Below, piece after piece: positions 53,242 through 61,373 of a stretch of 64,000 bases of DNA. The stretch covers positions 1,178,001 through 1,242,000 of the forward strand of contig NZ_CP011308.1 of NCBI RefSeq assembly GCF_000987835.1, given 5' to 3'. The position numbers were made by a program, and so were the translations under genes. The stretch comes from Sulfurovum lithotrophicum. Lineage in GTDB: Bacteria; Campylobacterota; Campylobacteria; Campylobacterales; Sulfurovaceae. The notes below the pieces were generated by a model. It had not been told where the DNA came from, ran no database searches, and saw only the letters and a program-made list of their open reading frames with translations. Each line of letters opens with the position of its first letter. Position 1 is the stretch's first letter.

Positions 53242-53287
53242 AGTATGGACGATGAAAATAGCATTAAAATAGCATTAAAATAGCATC
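53242..53287 (-). promoter_or_regulatory. Three 11-bp direct repeats at the porin operon promoter
   Basis: AAAATAGCATT occurs at 53255-53265 and 53266-53276, and AAAATAGCATC at 53277-53287, perfectly spaced at 11 bp, one helical turn. A -10-like CATACT (minus, 53247-53242) follows, so the repeats take the -35 position. OmpR/PhoB-family regulators bind such 11-bp direct repeats as head-to-tail dimers, and an OmpR-family regulator gene lies immediately upstream. Confidence 0.7.
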
Positions 53288-53366
53288 ACTGTTTTAGAAG
53301 AAAAAAAAGAAGAAAAATAATGAAAATGTAACCAAAAGTAACCAAAGATTTAACAAAAAAGTCAGA

Positions 53367-54029
53367 TCAGTGTTTCTGGGTCATGCGGTAACCGATGCCC
53401 TTGAGGCTTTCTACAAGCTCCTCTTTCAGGACCTTCTTTACCCTATGTATCTCCGCTCTGATAGTGGCGTTGTCCACATTCGCATCTTCCCAGACATAAT
53501 GCCTGAGCATATCAAAATCGACGATCTTGTTGATGTTGGAAGCGAACAGATCGATAATCTGGGCCTGTTTGAGGGTCAGTGTCTGCTCCTCATTGTCGAA
53601 GAGCAGTCTTTTACACTCCAGGTCATAACTGTACATCTTGCTGATATTGACGATGCATTTGGGAGCGATGTTGGCCATTTTGAGCAGCCGTTCTATATGT
53701 AATGTAAGTTCCTTGAGATGAAAAGGCTTTTTGAGGTAGTCGTAGCATCCAAGTTCATACGCCTTTGATATCTGCTCTATCTCGGTGATCGCCGAGATGA
53801 AGATGGTGGGGACGAATATTTTCTCCGTCTGCAGCTTGTCAAGAAGCGTGAGTCCGTCTATGGATGGGGTATTGATATCGAAGATGAAGAGGTCATAACT
53901 GTTTTGCAGAGAGCTTTCAAGCGCCTCTTTTCCGTCCTCATGGGCATCCACTTCATATCCGCTGTCCGTAAGGTACTCGACCATGGCTGTCTGCAGCATC
54001 AGCTCATCTTCAAGCAAGAGGATCTTCAT
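53367..54029 (-). CDS. OmpR-family response regulator
   Basis: 220 residues. The receiver domain has the acidic pair in ILLLEDELMLQ, the phosphoacceptor in DLFIDINTP-like FIFDINTPSIDGL, the conserved Thr/Ser in TIFISA and the lysine in YLKKPFHL. The C-terminal winged helix includes TLKQAQIIDLFASNINKIVD and IRAEIHRVKKVL...GIGYRMT. It overlaps the end of the kinase gene by 20 bp. Expected target: the 11-bp repeats at 53255-53287 controlling the porin-actP operon. Confidence 0.85.
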   Translation of the reverse strand: MKILLLEDELMLQTAMVEYLTDSGYEVDAHEDGKEALESSLQNSYDLFIFDINTPSIDGLTLLDKLQTEKIFVPTIFISAITEIEQISKAYELGCYDYLKKPFHLKELTLHIERLLKMANIAPKCIVNISKMYSYDLECKRLLFDNEEQTLTLKQAQIIDLFASNINKIVDFDMLRHYVWEDANVDNATIRAEIHRVKKVLKEELVESLKGIGYRMTQKH

Positions 54030-55665
54030 CGGGACTCCTTTCGGTACTGTTATGGAAAGTATAGCTAAATATCGTTATCTCAGTGTCCGATATCACTTCG
54101 ACTTTAACCCCTTCTTTTTCACAGATGGACCTGACGATCTCCAGCCCCAGACCAAAACCACCGTGTACGGATTCTTCCTGGTGAAAAGGTTCGAAGATCA
54201 GGCCGGTGTCTTCTATCGGCTTGGAATGTGTTTTGAAGGAGAGTACTGTTCTTCCTTCCTCTTTGTGGTCCAAAGTAACTTCTATATTACTGTTCCTGTC
54301 GGCATACTTTACCGCATTGGACAGGTTGTTGTCTATGATGCGCTGCAGCTCAATATCGGAAAACCAAAGTGTGATCTCCGGTTCAATCTTCGAGATGATC
54401 CTGTGCTTGTTTCCCCTGGCGATCTCCGCAAAAAATGCTATGCGCTCTTCAAGGAAAAGAGAAAAAGAGATCCATTTCTTGTCGTACTCAAAACGGTCTT
54501 TTTTGACCATATAGCTCAGATCGTCATAGATATTGGCGATCATCTTGCTTGCAGCCTCTATCTGGGAGAGGTATTTGTCTTCCCCAAACTTGATCTTGTG
54601 CATGTCTATATGCATCATAATCACTGCAAGGGGCGTGTTGATCTCGTGTATAGAGTGCTTGATGAAGCTGTCCTGTGCCTTCACCAGAGATTCACTGAAC
54701 TCCTTTTCCTTCTCAAGCAGCCTGTTCTTTTCTCTTAGGTCTTCGGTCTTCTCCTCTACCTTCTTCTCGAGTGTCAGATTCATCTCTTGAAGTTTTTCGT
54801 TCCGTTTGTGAATGGTATCGACCATGGTGTTTATGTATTTCACCATGCGTTTGAATTCACGAAGGTGTATCTGCTCTTCATCGATCGTTGTATGGCTTTT
54901 TGCTGCCTTTTTGAAGAAGGACCTGAAAGTGTCTATCTCTTTGCCGATCATTTTGTTGATAATGGCAATGCCCGCAAAGCCTATGCCAAGGAAAATAACA
55001 GTCAAGGTGAAGATGTCCATCATATATTTGACAAGGAGGTCTTTGAGTACTGCTTTTCTCTGGACAATGAGTTTTTCCACTTCATCAAGATACACACCCG
55101 TACCCACCATCCACTTCCAAGGTTTGAAAGCCCTGGCATAAGACAGCTTTGAAGCAGCCATACCGGTTCCGGGTTTGATCCACATATATTTTACGAAACC
55201 GCCGTCAGGTTCCTGAGAAACATTTATGAGTTCCTTGATGACCTCCACGCCATTGGGGTCTTTGAAAGTATAAAGGTTCTTACCCTTGTTTTGGAGATGT
55301 ATCGGGTCGGAAAGATTGGTACCGTTAAAATCATAGATAAAGACATATCCTGTTCCGTCCGGACGGCCATACAATTCTTCTATTGCATTGATGACCTGTG
55401 ATTTGAGTTTCTCTTCGTCCAGTATATTCTTCCAGCTACCGTAACTATGTTCAATGAAACCCAGAACCCTGTCAATATCGTACCTGATCGTACTTTTCTG
55501 TTCCTCTATATACTGTTTGCGTATAACCGCTGTCTCTTTTTCCAGATCACTGTACTCCTCATACACGACAAGAGTGGTGAAAAGAATGACAAAAAGAAAG
55601 ATGATCAGCATTCCCCACATATAGAGAGAAGTGATCGATCGATTTTTGAAAAAAGCATGTGTCAT
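54010..55665 (-). CDS. Sensor histidine kinase with extracytoplasmic Cache domain
   Basis: 551 residues from ATG 55665. Two membrane helices (about 14-38 and 210-230) enclose a Cache-type sensor (GRPDGTGYVFIYDFNGTNLS, KYMWIKPGTGMAASKLSYAR, PWKWMVGTGVYLDEVEKLIV), the sCache_2 pattern that often binds small carboxylates. A coiled coil (about 285-345) leads to the dimerisation helix SFIKHSIHEINTPLAVIMMH with the phosphohistidine. The ATPase domain has DNNLSNAVKYADR and GGFGLGLEIVRSI. Upstream in-frame starts (55698, 55734) exist, but none has a good ribosome site. Acetate as ligand is an inference. Confidence 0.8.
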   Translation of the reverse strand: MTHAFFKNRSITSLYMWGMLIIFLFVILFTTLVVYEEYSDLEKETAVIRKQYIEEQKSTIRYDIDRVLGFIEHSYGSWKNILDEEKLKSQVINAIEELYGRPDGTGYVFIYDFNGTNLSDPIHLQNKGKNLYTFKDPNGVEVIKELINVSQEPDGGFVKYMWIKPGTGMAASKLSYARAFKPWKWMVGTGVYLDEVEKLIVQRKAVLKDLLVKYMMDIFTLTVIFLGIGFAGIAIINKMIGKEIDTFRSFFKKAAKSHTTIDEEQIHLREFKRMVKYINTMVDTIHKRNEKLQEMNLTLEKKVEEKTEDLREKNRLLEKEKEFSESLVKAQDSFIKHSIHEINTPLAVIMMHIDMHKIKFGEDKYLSQIEAASKMIANIYDDLSYMVKKDRFEYDKKWISFSLFLEERIAFFAEIARGNKHRIISKIEPEITLWFSDIELQRIIDNNLSNAVKYADRNSNIEVTLDHKEEGRTVLSFKTHSKPIEDTGLIFEPFHQEESVHGGFGLGLEIVRSICEKEGVKVEVISDTEITIFSYTFHNSTERSPDEDPLA

Positions 55666-55811
55666 AAAAAGATATCCGTTTTTTGGATAGTGTATCATAA
55701 ACTTTTGATAAAGTTTAACTTTGTATTTGGCCATTTGGAATTTTATTTTTTATGTCTTCTCTTTTATCCCTTTTTGTGTATGATTTTGGATCATTTTCTT
55801 TAGGGGCCTCC

Positions 55812-56564
55812 ATGCTTACAAAAATCCTGCTTTCCATTCTCTGTTCTGTATCCCTCTCTTACGGTTTCGTATCGGTAAAACCGCCGGTCATCGGTGAAAA
55901 GGAAGGATGGGACGGAGAAATCAGTCTCGGCGGTGCCTACAATTCGGGCAATACTGACTCTTCTGCCGTGAATTTCGGCCTTAAAGCAGAATACCATGAA
56001 ACTATCTGGATGCTCTATTCACTCGCTTCCTATACCTACGGTGAGGCCAACGGGGAAAAGAACAAGGACCAGGGGATCTTTCATCTGCGATACATACACA
56101 ATATCGGAAATACTTTGTATGACTACGAAATCTTCGGACAAACTGAATTCAATAAGTTTCAGGATATCAAGGTACGAAACCTTGCGGGAGCCAATATCAG
56201 ACGGAAGATTACAGACTTCTTTGACCGCTGCTATGTCGGTCTGGGACTTTTCTACTCCCATATGGAACCCGATGTCGTATCAGACCTGAACCCTGTTTAT
56301 GATCGTATCAAACTCAACACGTACCTCTCCTTTACCAAAAAAGTCAATGAACATTTCTCCGTTACCTATCTTGGCTTCTATCAGCCCAATGTCGAAGACT
56401 TTTCCGACTATCGTATCTACCAGATACTCCAGCTTGACACGCTTCTTGGCAAAAATCTCTCCCTGGGTCTCGACTTTAGCCACAAATACAATGCCACTCC
56501 CTATCATCAGGTGGACAAAACTGACATCAGCTCAATGATCTCACTCAAATACAAGCTTAAGTAA
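55812..56564 (+). CDS. DUF481 family outer-membrane protein
   Basis: 250 residues starting MLTKILLSILCSVSLSYG, a signal peptide. GWDGEISLGGAYNSGNTDSS with repeated amphipathic strands and the last residues SLKYKLK is the DUF481 pattern (salt-induced/YdiY type beta barrel). The start at 55812 is chosen because AGGGG precedes it and the extension upstream lacks signal-like sequence. Divergent from the histidine kinase gene. Function unknown. Confidence 0.7.
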   Translation: MLTKILLSILCSVSLSYGFVSVKPPVIGEKEGWDGEISLGGAYNSGNTDSSAVNFGLKAEYHETIWMLYSLASYTYGEANGEKNKDQGIFHLRYIHNIGNTLYDYEIFGQTEFNKFQDIKVRNLAGANIRRKITDFFDRCYVGLGLFYSHMEPDVVSDLNPVYDRIKLNTYLSFTKKVNEHFSVTYLGFYQPNVEDFSDYRIYQILQLDTLLGKNLSLGLDFSHKYNATPYHQVDKTDISSMISLKYKLK

Positions 56565-56569
56565 GCACT

Positions 56570-57397
56570 ATGAACATCAAACCGGACTGTATCACCTGTA
56601 TTATGAACCAGACACTCAAAGTGTGCAGACTGCTCGAAGTGGACGATCCTACTGCCAAAAAGCTTTTGGACAGTACCGCAGAGATCCTTGTGCAGCATGA
56701 CCTCACGTACACACCGCCCCAGATCGCAAAAGAGACTTACGCAAAAATAGCTGAACTGACCGGTGTGGATGACCCTGTAGCCAAAGCAAAAGTACATGCT
56801 ACCCAAATGGCACTGCAGGTCGATACTGCTTTTGTACAGACCCTGCATGATGCGGTAAAATTCGCTGTCATCGGAAATGTCATCGACTTTGGCGCGCAAA
56901 AGCAGCTTGATCTCAACGAAACCATACAGACGCATTTCCATCGTCATTTCGGCATTGATGATTTCGAGGTATTCGAAAAAGAGTTGAAAACGGCAAAAAC
57001 ACTGGTCTATATCGGTGACAATACCGGTGAACATATTTTCGACAAACTTCTCATTGAAACGATCACAAAGCAGTATGATGTTGAAATATTCTATTTCGTA
57101 CGGGGGATGCCTATTATCAATGATGTTACTGTCAAAGAGGCACAAATACTGCAGCCCGCAGCAACTATTGTCGACACAGGCGTACCGACACCGGGCTATG
57201 ACCTGCGCTATGCCAACGAATCATCCAAAGCACTGTTCGAACAGGCAGATATCGTACTGGCCAAAGGCATGGGGAATTTTGAAAGCCTGTACGATGAAAC
57301 CGACCGTGCGGTCTACTACCTTTTCATCGTCAAATGCAATGTAGTCTCAGAAGCGATCGGACAGAAAGAGGGAGAACTGATCTTTGCCCGACATTGA
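56570..57397 (+). CDS. DUF89 family protein (damage-control phosphatase-like)
   Basis: 275 residues. It starts MNIKPDCITCIMNQTLKVCR, with the CxxC of the prokaryotic DUF89/ARMT1-like group. LVYIGDNTGEHIFDKLLIET holds the metal-binding Asp-Asn pair, and later come PIINDVTVKEA and VLAKGMGNFESLYD with the second metal/phosphate site. Members dephosphorylate damaged phosphometabolites using Mn, Ni or Co. It follows the DUF481 gene by 5 bp, so is probably cotranscribed. Confidence 0.8.
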   Translation: MNIKPDCITCIMNQTLKVCRLLEVDDPTAKKLLDSTAEILVQHDLTYTPPQIAKETYAKIAELTGVDDPVAKAKVHATQMALQVDTAFVQTLHDAVKFAVIGNVIDFGAQKQLDLNETIQTHFHRHFGIDDFEVFEKELKTAKTLVYIGDNTGEHIFDKLLIETITKQYDVEIFYFVRGMPIINDVTVKEAQILQPAATIVDTGVPTPGYDLRYANESSKALFEQADIVLAKGMGNFESLYDETDRAVYYLFIVKCNVVSEAIGQKEGELIFARH

Positions 57398-57399
57398 GA

Positions 57400-58431
57400 T
57401 CAAACGACTTCTATCTTCTCCACCACATCAAGCCCAAATCCGGAAAGCCCCACGAATTCTGTTTCTTTGTTATTTGTAAGCAGGTTGATGTTCTTGATAC
57501 CGAGGTCTTTGAGTATCTGCGCGCCGACACCGAACTCTTTAGCCTGTTCATGTGAAATGGTCTTCGTATCCAGAAATACCAGTATCCCGCCGTTCTGCTT
57601 AAGGTACTCTATGGCGTGGTCCAGTGCACTGAAACGCTTGTCATCGAGTATGAGGTCGACATCACGCCCGATATTGTGGAACTTCACATTGGCGCTCTCA
57701 TGCAGTTTGTAGAACTGTATCACCGTGTGGCATCGGTCAAGATGGTCGCTGTAGACAATCTTCTCTATCTTGATGCCTTTAAGTTCGCTCTCTTCGGTTG
57801 AAACACGCTTGACCAGTTTTTCATTCGCCAGACGGTACTCGACGATATCGGAGATGTAGACGATGGGCATATCGTATTTTTCAGAGAAGACTTCAAGGTC
57901 GTCTTTGCGCGCCATCTTCCCGTCATCATTGATGATCTCACAGATCACTGCTGCCGGTGCCAGGCCCGCCAGCTTACAAAGGTCGACAGAGCCTTCGGTA
58001 TGCCCTGTCCTTACCAGTACACCGCCGTCTTTGGCTATGAGCGGGAAGATATGTCCCGGACGCACAAAGTCGTCTGCTACAGTCAAAGGGTTTGACAGTT
58101 TTGAGATACAGTCATCTCTCTCAGCAGCCGAGATGCCTGTTTCTGCATTGGCAGAGTCGATGGAAACAGTAAAAGCCGTTTCATGGTTGGAGACATTGTT
58201 GTCGACCATCGGCATCAGATCAAGCTTGGCCGCTATCTCTTTGGTAATGGGCGTACAGATGAGCCCTCTAGCTTCTTTTGCCATGAAGTTGACAAGCTCG
58301 GGGGTCGAAAAAGTAGCGGCATAGACAAGATCGCCTTCATTTTCACGATCCTCATCATCCATCATAATGACCATTCGGCCTCTTTTGATCTCATCGATGG
58401 CTTTCTCTACTCTTTGTATTGCGTCTGACAT
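57400..58431 (-). CDS. ribB: 3,4-dihydroxy-2-butanone-4-phosphate synthase with degenerate RibA-like domain
   Basis: 343 residues from ATG 58431 (AGGA eight bases upstream). The RibB half (about 1-205) has VIMMDDEDRENEGDLVYAA, FMAKEARGLICTPI and RPGHIFPLIAKDGGVLVRTGHTE-type substrate motifs. The second half (about 206-343) follows GTP cyclohydrolase II in outline (HDIGR-like NIGRDVDLI, GVGAQILKDLGIKNINLLTN). The zinc-binding cysteine cluster and catalytic segment are missing. So it should make the riboflavin precursor from ribulose-5-phosphate only. Converges on the DUF89 gene with 2 bp between. Confidence 0.85.
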   Translation of the reverse strand: MSDAIQRVEKAIDEIKRGRMVIMMDDEDRENEGDLVYAATFSTPELVNFMAKEARGLICTPITKEIAAKLDLMPMVDNNVSNHETAFTVSIDSANAETGISAAERDDCISKLSNPLTVADDFVRPGHIFPLIAKDGGVLVRTGHTEGSVDLCKLAGLAPAAVICEIINDDGKMARKDDLEVFSEKYDMPIVYISDIVEYRLANEKLVKRVSTEESELKGIKIEKIVYSDHLDRCHTVIQFYKLHESANVKFHNIGRDVDLILDDKRFSALDHAIEYLKQNGGILVFLDTKTISHEQAKEFGVGAQILKDLGIKNINLLTNNKETEFVGLSGFGLDVVEKIEVV

Positions 58432-58494
58432 GTTTTTTTTCCTAAATTGTAATATGAATCGAATTATATCGTATATCGCTATAGATTGGGATTT

Positions 58495-58581
58495 GGTGTG
58501 CTGTTGCACACCCTACAATATTATTGCAGATATAAAATTGTTATACATATTCAGTACGCGTAGGGTGTGCAACAGCACACC
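58495..58581. repeat. REPIN-like inverted pair of hairpins with GTAG tails
   Basis: 58495-58516 and 58560-58581 are perfect 22-bp inverted repeats. Each arm is itself a hairpin (GGTGTGC-TGTT-GCACACC) with a 5' GTAG on the strand where the hairpin follows it. This is the layout of REP sequences used by RAYT transposases, paired head-to-head as a REPIN. No RAYT gene is in the window. It occupies the gap upstream of ribB. Confidence 0.7.
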
Positions 58582-58676
58582 TTCAACACGATCCGGCAGT
58601 TTATTATATGAGAACATTTATAGTATAATATGTTTTCACTGCCTATCACGGATAAATGACTGCGAAAAGGAATAGT

Positions 58677-58955
58677 ATGCCTGGAAGATCACTGCTATTG
58701 GCAACCATCATTCTCTCACTACTGTCAGCCTCAGAGAAAGCGGACAGTAACACCACCCCAAAAGCACGGATACAAAAAGCAGTCCGGCAAGCCATGGAAA
58801 AAGAAAAAAAGTATGCCAAAGAGCAGAAGTTCTACAATGCCGACGAATATGACTTCAAAAGTGTAGAGGTCGATCCTGACACCCTAAAAGATATACAGAC
58901 CGTCGAGCCGGACTACAACTATACCGATGCCTGGGGTGCATGTGACAATGAGTGA
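58677..58955 (+). CDS. Small secreted protein, unrecognised
   Basis: 92 residues starting MPGRSLLLATIILSLLSASEKA, a signal peptide, then a charged lysine-rich helix (KARIQKAVRQAMEKEKKYAK) and an acidic tyrosine-containing tail. One cysteine near the C-terminus (WGACDNE). AAGGA lies 5 nt before the ATG at 58677, which is preferred over ATG 58656. No family recognised. Confidence 0.5.
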   Translation: MPGRSLLLATIILSLLSASEKADSNTTPKARIQKAVRQAMEKEKKYAKEQKFYNADEYDFKSVEVDPDTLKDIQTVEPDYNYTDAWGACDNE

Positions 58956-59060
58956 TCCAGTACGCAAAAACAGATACCATCAAAATCAGTAATAATATAA
59001 ACGTTTTCATCAGACATCTTTACGGAAGGAAAGAATACAACTCTTTGACTCTTTTTTCCG

Positions 59061-59186
59061 TCATAGGGTATTGAGTTTTTTATCCCAGTAGTCATACTCA
59101 CTGTAAGCACACTGCATCCAGTTATTTGTTGCCGGATTGTTTTCTTTGGGCTGTCTATAGAGAGTGCCCAATGGTGTTAGCTTGCC
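59061..59186 (-). pseudogene. Remnant resembling an LprI-type lysozyme-inhibitor domain
   Basis: A minus-strand frame without start codon reads TLYRQPKENNPATNNWMQCA then YSEYDYWDKKLNTL before a stop. N-x-x-W/M-x-x-CA-x-x-E/Y-x-x-x-D-x-x-LN matches the core of DUF1311/LprI N-terminal domains, which are normally longer and followed by more helices. No signal peptide or second half is present, so it is probably a decayed fragment. The rest of 58956-59215 holds no gene that I can support. Confidence 0.35.
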
Positions 59187-59215
59187 TCACAAAAAGAGAG
59201 GAGGCTTCTTCCGCA

Positions 59216-59569
59216 CTAATCAACAGGCTCACTGCTTACACTATCTTCGGCTGGCTCTTCTTCACTTGCTTCTTCTTTGATCGATTTTAACGGTTTGGGT
59301 GCAGCTTTTGCCATAATCTCTATGTAGACTTGCGTGGCACCTGTAGCATGTATGCTGTCCAGTGCCGCCAAAAGTTCTTTATAGACGATATTCTCTGCCT
59401 CTTCTGCTGTGGTGCCTATCTTGCAGTCAAAATCCCAGTAGGTAGTTTCCGGGTCTGCCAGTTCTTTTCTCTTTTCGCGTTTGACATATTTTCTGATGTC
59501 ATGCTTAACGGCTTCGAGTACGCGATCTGTATGCTTCTTGGGGTCGGCCAGTTGAAAAACTTTTTTCAC
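59216..59569 (-). CDS. DUF6172-like protein
   Basis: 117 residues from a GTG start (AGGAAA upstream). KKVFQLADPKKHTDRVLEAV, KHDIRKYVKREKRKELAD and WDFDCKIGTTAEEA match what I recall of the DUF6172 family of small conserved proteobacterial proteins; function unknown. The C-terminal 25 residues are acidic and serine-rich. The 266-bp foldback element copy B ends 23 bp upstream, so its transcript must start inside or beyond that element. Confidence 0.6.
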   Translation of the reverse strand: MKKVFQLADPKKHTDRVLEAVKHDIRKYVKREKRKELADPETTYWDFDCKIGTTAEEAENIVYKELLAALDSIHATGATQVYIEIMAKAAPKPLKSIKEEASEEEPAEDSVSSEPVD

Positions 59570-59588
59570 TATTATTTCCTGTTTATTG

Positions 59589-59862
59589 TTATGGGCCCCT
59601 CTAATAACCCCGGATGCTCATAACATCTCTAGCTTTTGTCTAGGCTAGGCACTCTTTTGAAGGCCTAGCCGTAGTTAAGTCGAAAAAGAGTAACGACGCA
59701 TAGGCGAAAGCTAGTGATGCCCACAGGGTGGGCTTTGCAAACGCAATCTTTCACAAGATGCTTACTTCGTCTTAGCTTTGGCTAGGACTTGGAAGCCTCT
59801 TGCAAAATCTCACATTTGCAAAACCCATTATGAGTATCTGGGGTTTTTAGATGTGCCCTTAT
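59589..59862. mobile_element. 266-bp foldback element, copy B, with TTAT target duplication
   Basis: The element (59593-59858) begins GGGCCCCTCTAATAACCC and ends TTAGATGTGCCC, with TTAT direct repeats at 59589-59592 and 59859-59862. Inverted relative to copy A at 49450-49715 and exactly the same length. Its 31-bp ends differ from those of copy A, yet pair with each other. Internal arms CTAGCCGTAGTTAAGTC and GTCTTAGCTTTGGCTAGG match the palindrome of copy A. Non-coding; explains most of 59570-59940. Confidence 0.85.
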
Positions 59863-59940
59863 GTTTGTCAGTGTATCCAGTTTATACTAAATTCCTGAGC
59901 ATCAACATGGGTACGGTGTCAATGTTACTGACCTCTAATA

Positions 59941-60336
59941 TTACAACGTAAAAGATAAATTGGCAAACGCTCCTTCAGCACTTAGCGCACTCTTATATCG
60001 CGTACCAAGTACCCTGACACGTTTCGTCTCCAAATCACATATAGCAATACGAAAACTCGCCCCCATCTGTGGCTCGACGACGCAGATAATCTTTCCTTCG
60101 TATTCTCGTGTAGCGTGGATGATACCCTGTAATTTCGGGAAAAAGTATTTCGGATAACTCAGCGGTGTAATCTCCACGATCTTGATCTGTTCCTTTTTTT
60201 CAAGACTCTCCAGCATAAGCTGTGCATCTTCAATGCTCTCAAACTGCACACACCAATCATCAAAAACTTTGTTGAAGTTTTTAAGGTCTTCATCCAAGAA
60301 ACCTCCGACAAGTGATTGTAAAGCAAAAATTCCCAT
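59941..60336 (-). CDS. Hypothetical cytoplasmic protein
   Basis: 131 residues, no signal peptide or membrane helix, no family recognised. Visible pieces: FNKVFDDWCVQFESIEDAQL, SYPKYFFPKLQGIIHATREY and FRIAICDLETKRVRVLGTRY; alternating predicted strands suggest a small alpha/beta fold. It lies 65 bp downstream of the RhuM-Fic gene on the same strand and may be part of that unit. Confidence 0.5.
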   Translation of the reverse strand: MGIFALQSLVGGFLDEDLKNFNKVFDDWCVQFESIEDAQLMLESLEKKEQIKIVEITPLSYPKYFFPKLQGIIHATREYEGKIICVVEPQMGASFRIAICDLETKRVRVLGTRYKSALSAEGAFANLSFTL

Positions 60337-60401
60337 TTGTGTTGTCCTGTATTTAATAGCGCTATATTAGCATAATTCTCTCTTGCAATCTCACTCATCA
60401 T

Positions 60402-61373
60402 CTAATCCCTCAACATCAAAAGTACCAACCCAACCATACGATCCTTATCATTCGGATTTGATTCCGCGATGAGCAAGGTCAATGCGGTCAAAGCATTGGG
60501 ATTTATAAATTTTTCTACATCAAATCCTGCTCTTTTCAGCAACCAGACAAAACTAAAAGCACCCGTACGTTTGTTACCGTCGTTAAAAGGATGGTTTTTC
60601 ACAATGAAATAAAGTAAATGTGCCGCCTTTTCCTCTACTGTAGGGTAGGCATCTTCACCAAAAACCGATTGAAATACATTACCGACTATGCCCTCCAGAC
60701 TCTTCTTTGTTTTCTCAGTGGCAAATATCTCGGAGGCTTCGCCTTTTTTCATCAACTCCTCCTTGAAAATAGCAACATCTTTATAAAGCTTTTCAACTTC
60801 AAACTCAAGATTTACTTTACTGATACCCTCTTGGGGTAATTCTTCTCTGTCATAACTGTCTAATCCAAACCAAGTAGCCGAAAAGGACTTGATAAGCTCC
60901 AATACATCCCCTGCTTTGACACTATCTGCATTTTGAGATAGCACTTTCATATCTTCAACTACTCGTAAAAATTCATCATAATTTTTTTGAAGGCGTTCAT
61001 TGTTTATTGTATAACCTTTAATAAGATGATCTTTTAACACATTGGTAGCCCATATTCTAAATTGTGTAGCTCTTCTACTATTAATCCTGTATCCTATCGA
61101 GATAATACTATCTAAATTGTAAATATTTATATTTTTTGTTTGTGTTTTATCCGATACAGCACCATGTTTAGTGGTCATTTCCATTTTGGAAACAACCACT
61201 TTTTCATCTAACTCACCACTATTAAAGATATTTTTCAAATGTTTTGAAACAGCAGGCACTTTAACATCAAATAGCTCAGCTATTTGCTTTTGACTAAGCC
61301 AGATACTTTCAGCATCAACCATAGCATCTAATACAACATTTCCATCCTCATAAATAACTATATCACTCATCAT
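60402..61373 (-). CDS. RhuM-like protein fused to a Fic domain
   Basis: 323 residues. The N-terminal RhuM-like region (IWLSQKQIAELFDVKVPAVS, then INIYNLDSIISIGYRINSRR and TQFRIWATNVLKDHLIKGYT) carries a helix-turn-helix-like segment. The C-terminal Fic/Doc domain has HPFNDGNKRTGAFSFVWLL. The histidine, phenylalanine and GN are kept, but the usual GNGRxxR reads GNKRTG. Such proteins could modify a target with AMP or phosphate; the fused DNA-binding-like region may direct or inhibit it. The start overlaps the DUF2130 stop by 11 bp. Confidence 0.8.
   Translation of the reverse strand: MMSDIVIYEDGNVVLDAMVDAESIWLSQKQIAELFDVKVPAVSKHLKNIFNSGELDEKVVVSKMEMTTKHGAVSDKTQTKNINIYNLDSIISIGYRINSRRATQFRIWATNVLKDHLIKGYTINNERLQKNYDEFLRVVEDMKVLSQNADSVKAGDVLELIKSFSATWFGLDSYDREELPQEGISKVNLEFEVEKLYKDVAIFKEELMKKGEASEIFATEKTKKSLEGIVGNVFQSVFGEDAYPTVEEKAAHLLYFIVKNHPFNDGNKRTGAFSFVWLLKRAGFDVEKFINPNALTALTLLIAESNPNDKDRMVGLVLLMLRD

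Noticed and set aside
58919-59110. A 63-residue minus-strand open frame overlapping the end of the small secreted protein gene
   Set aside because: No ribosome site, no family, and it runs antisense through a better-supported gene; the remnant in another frame explains part of the area better.
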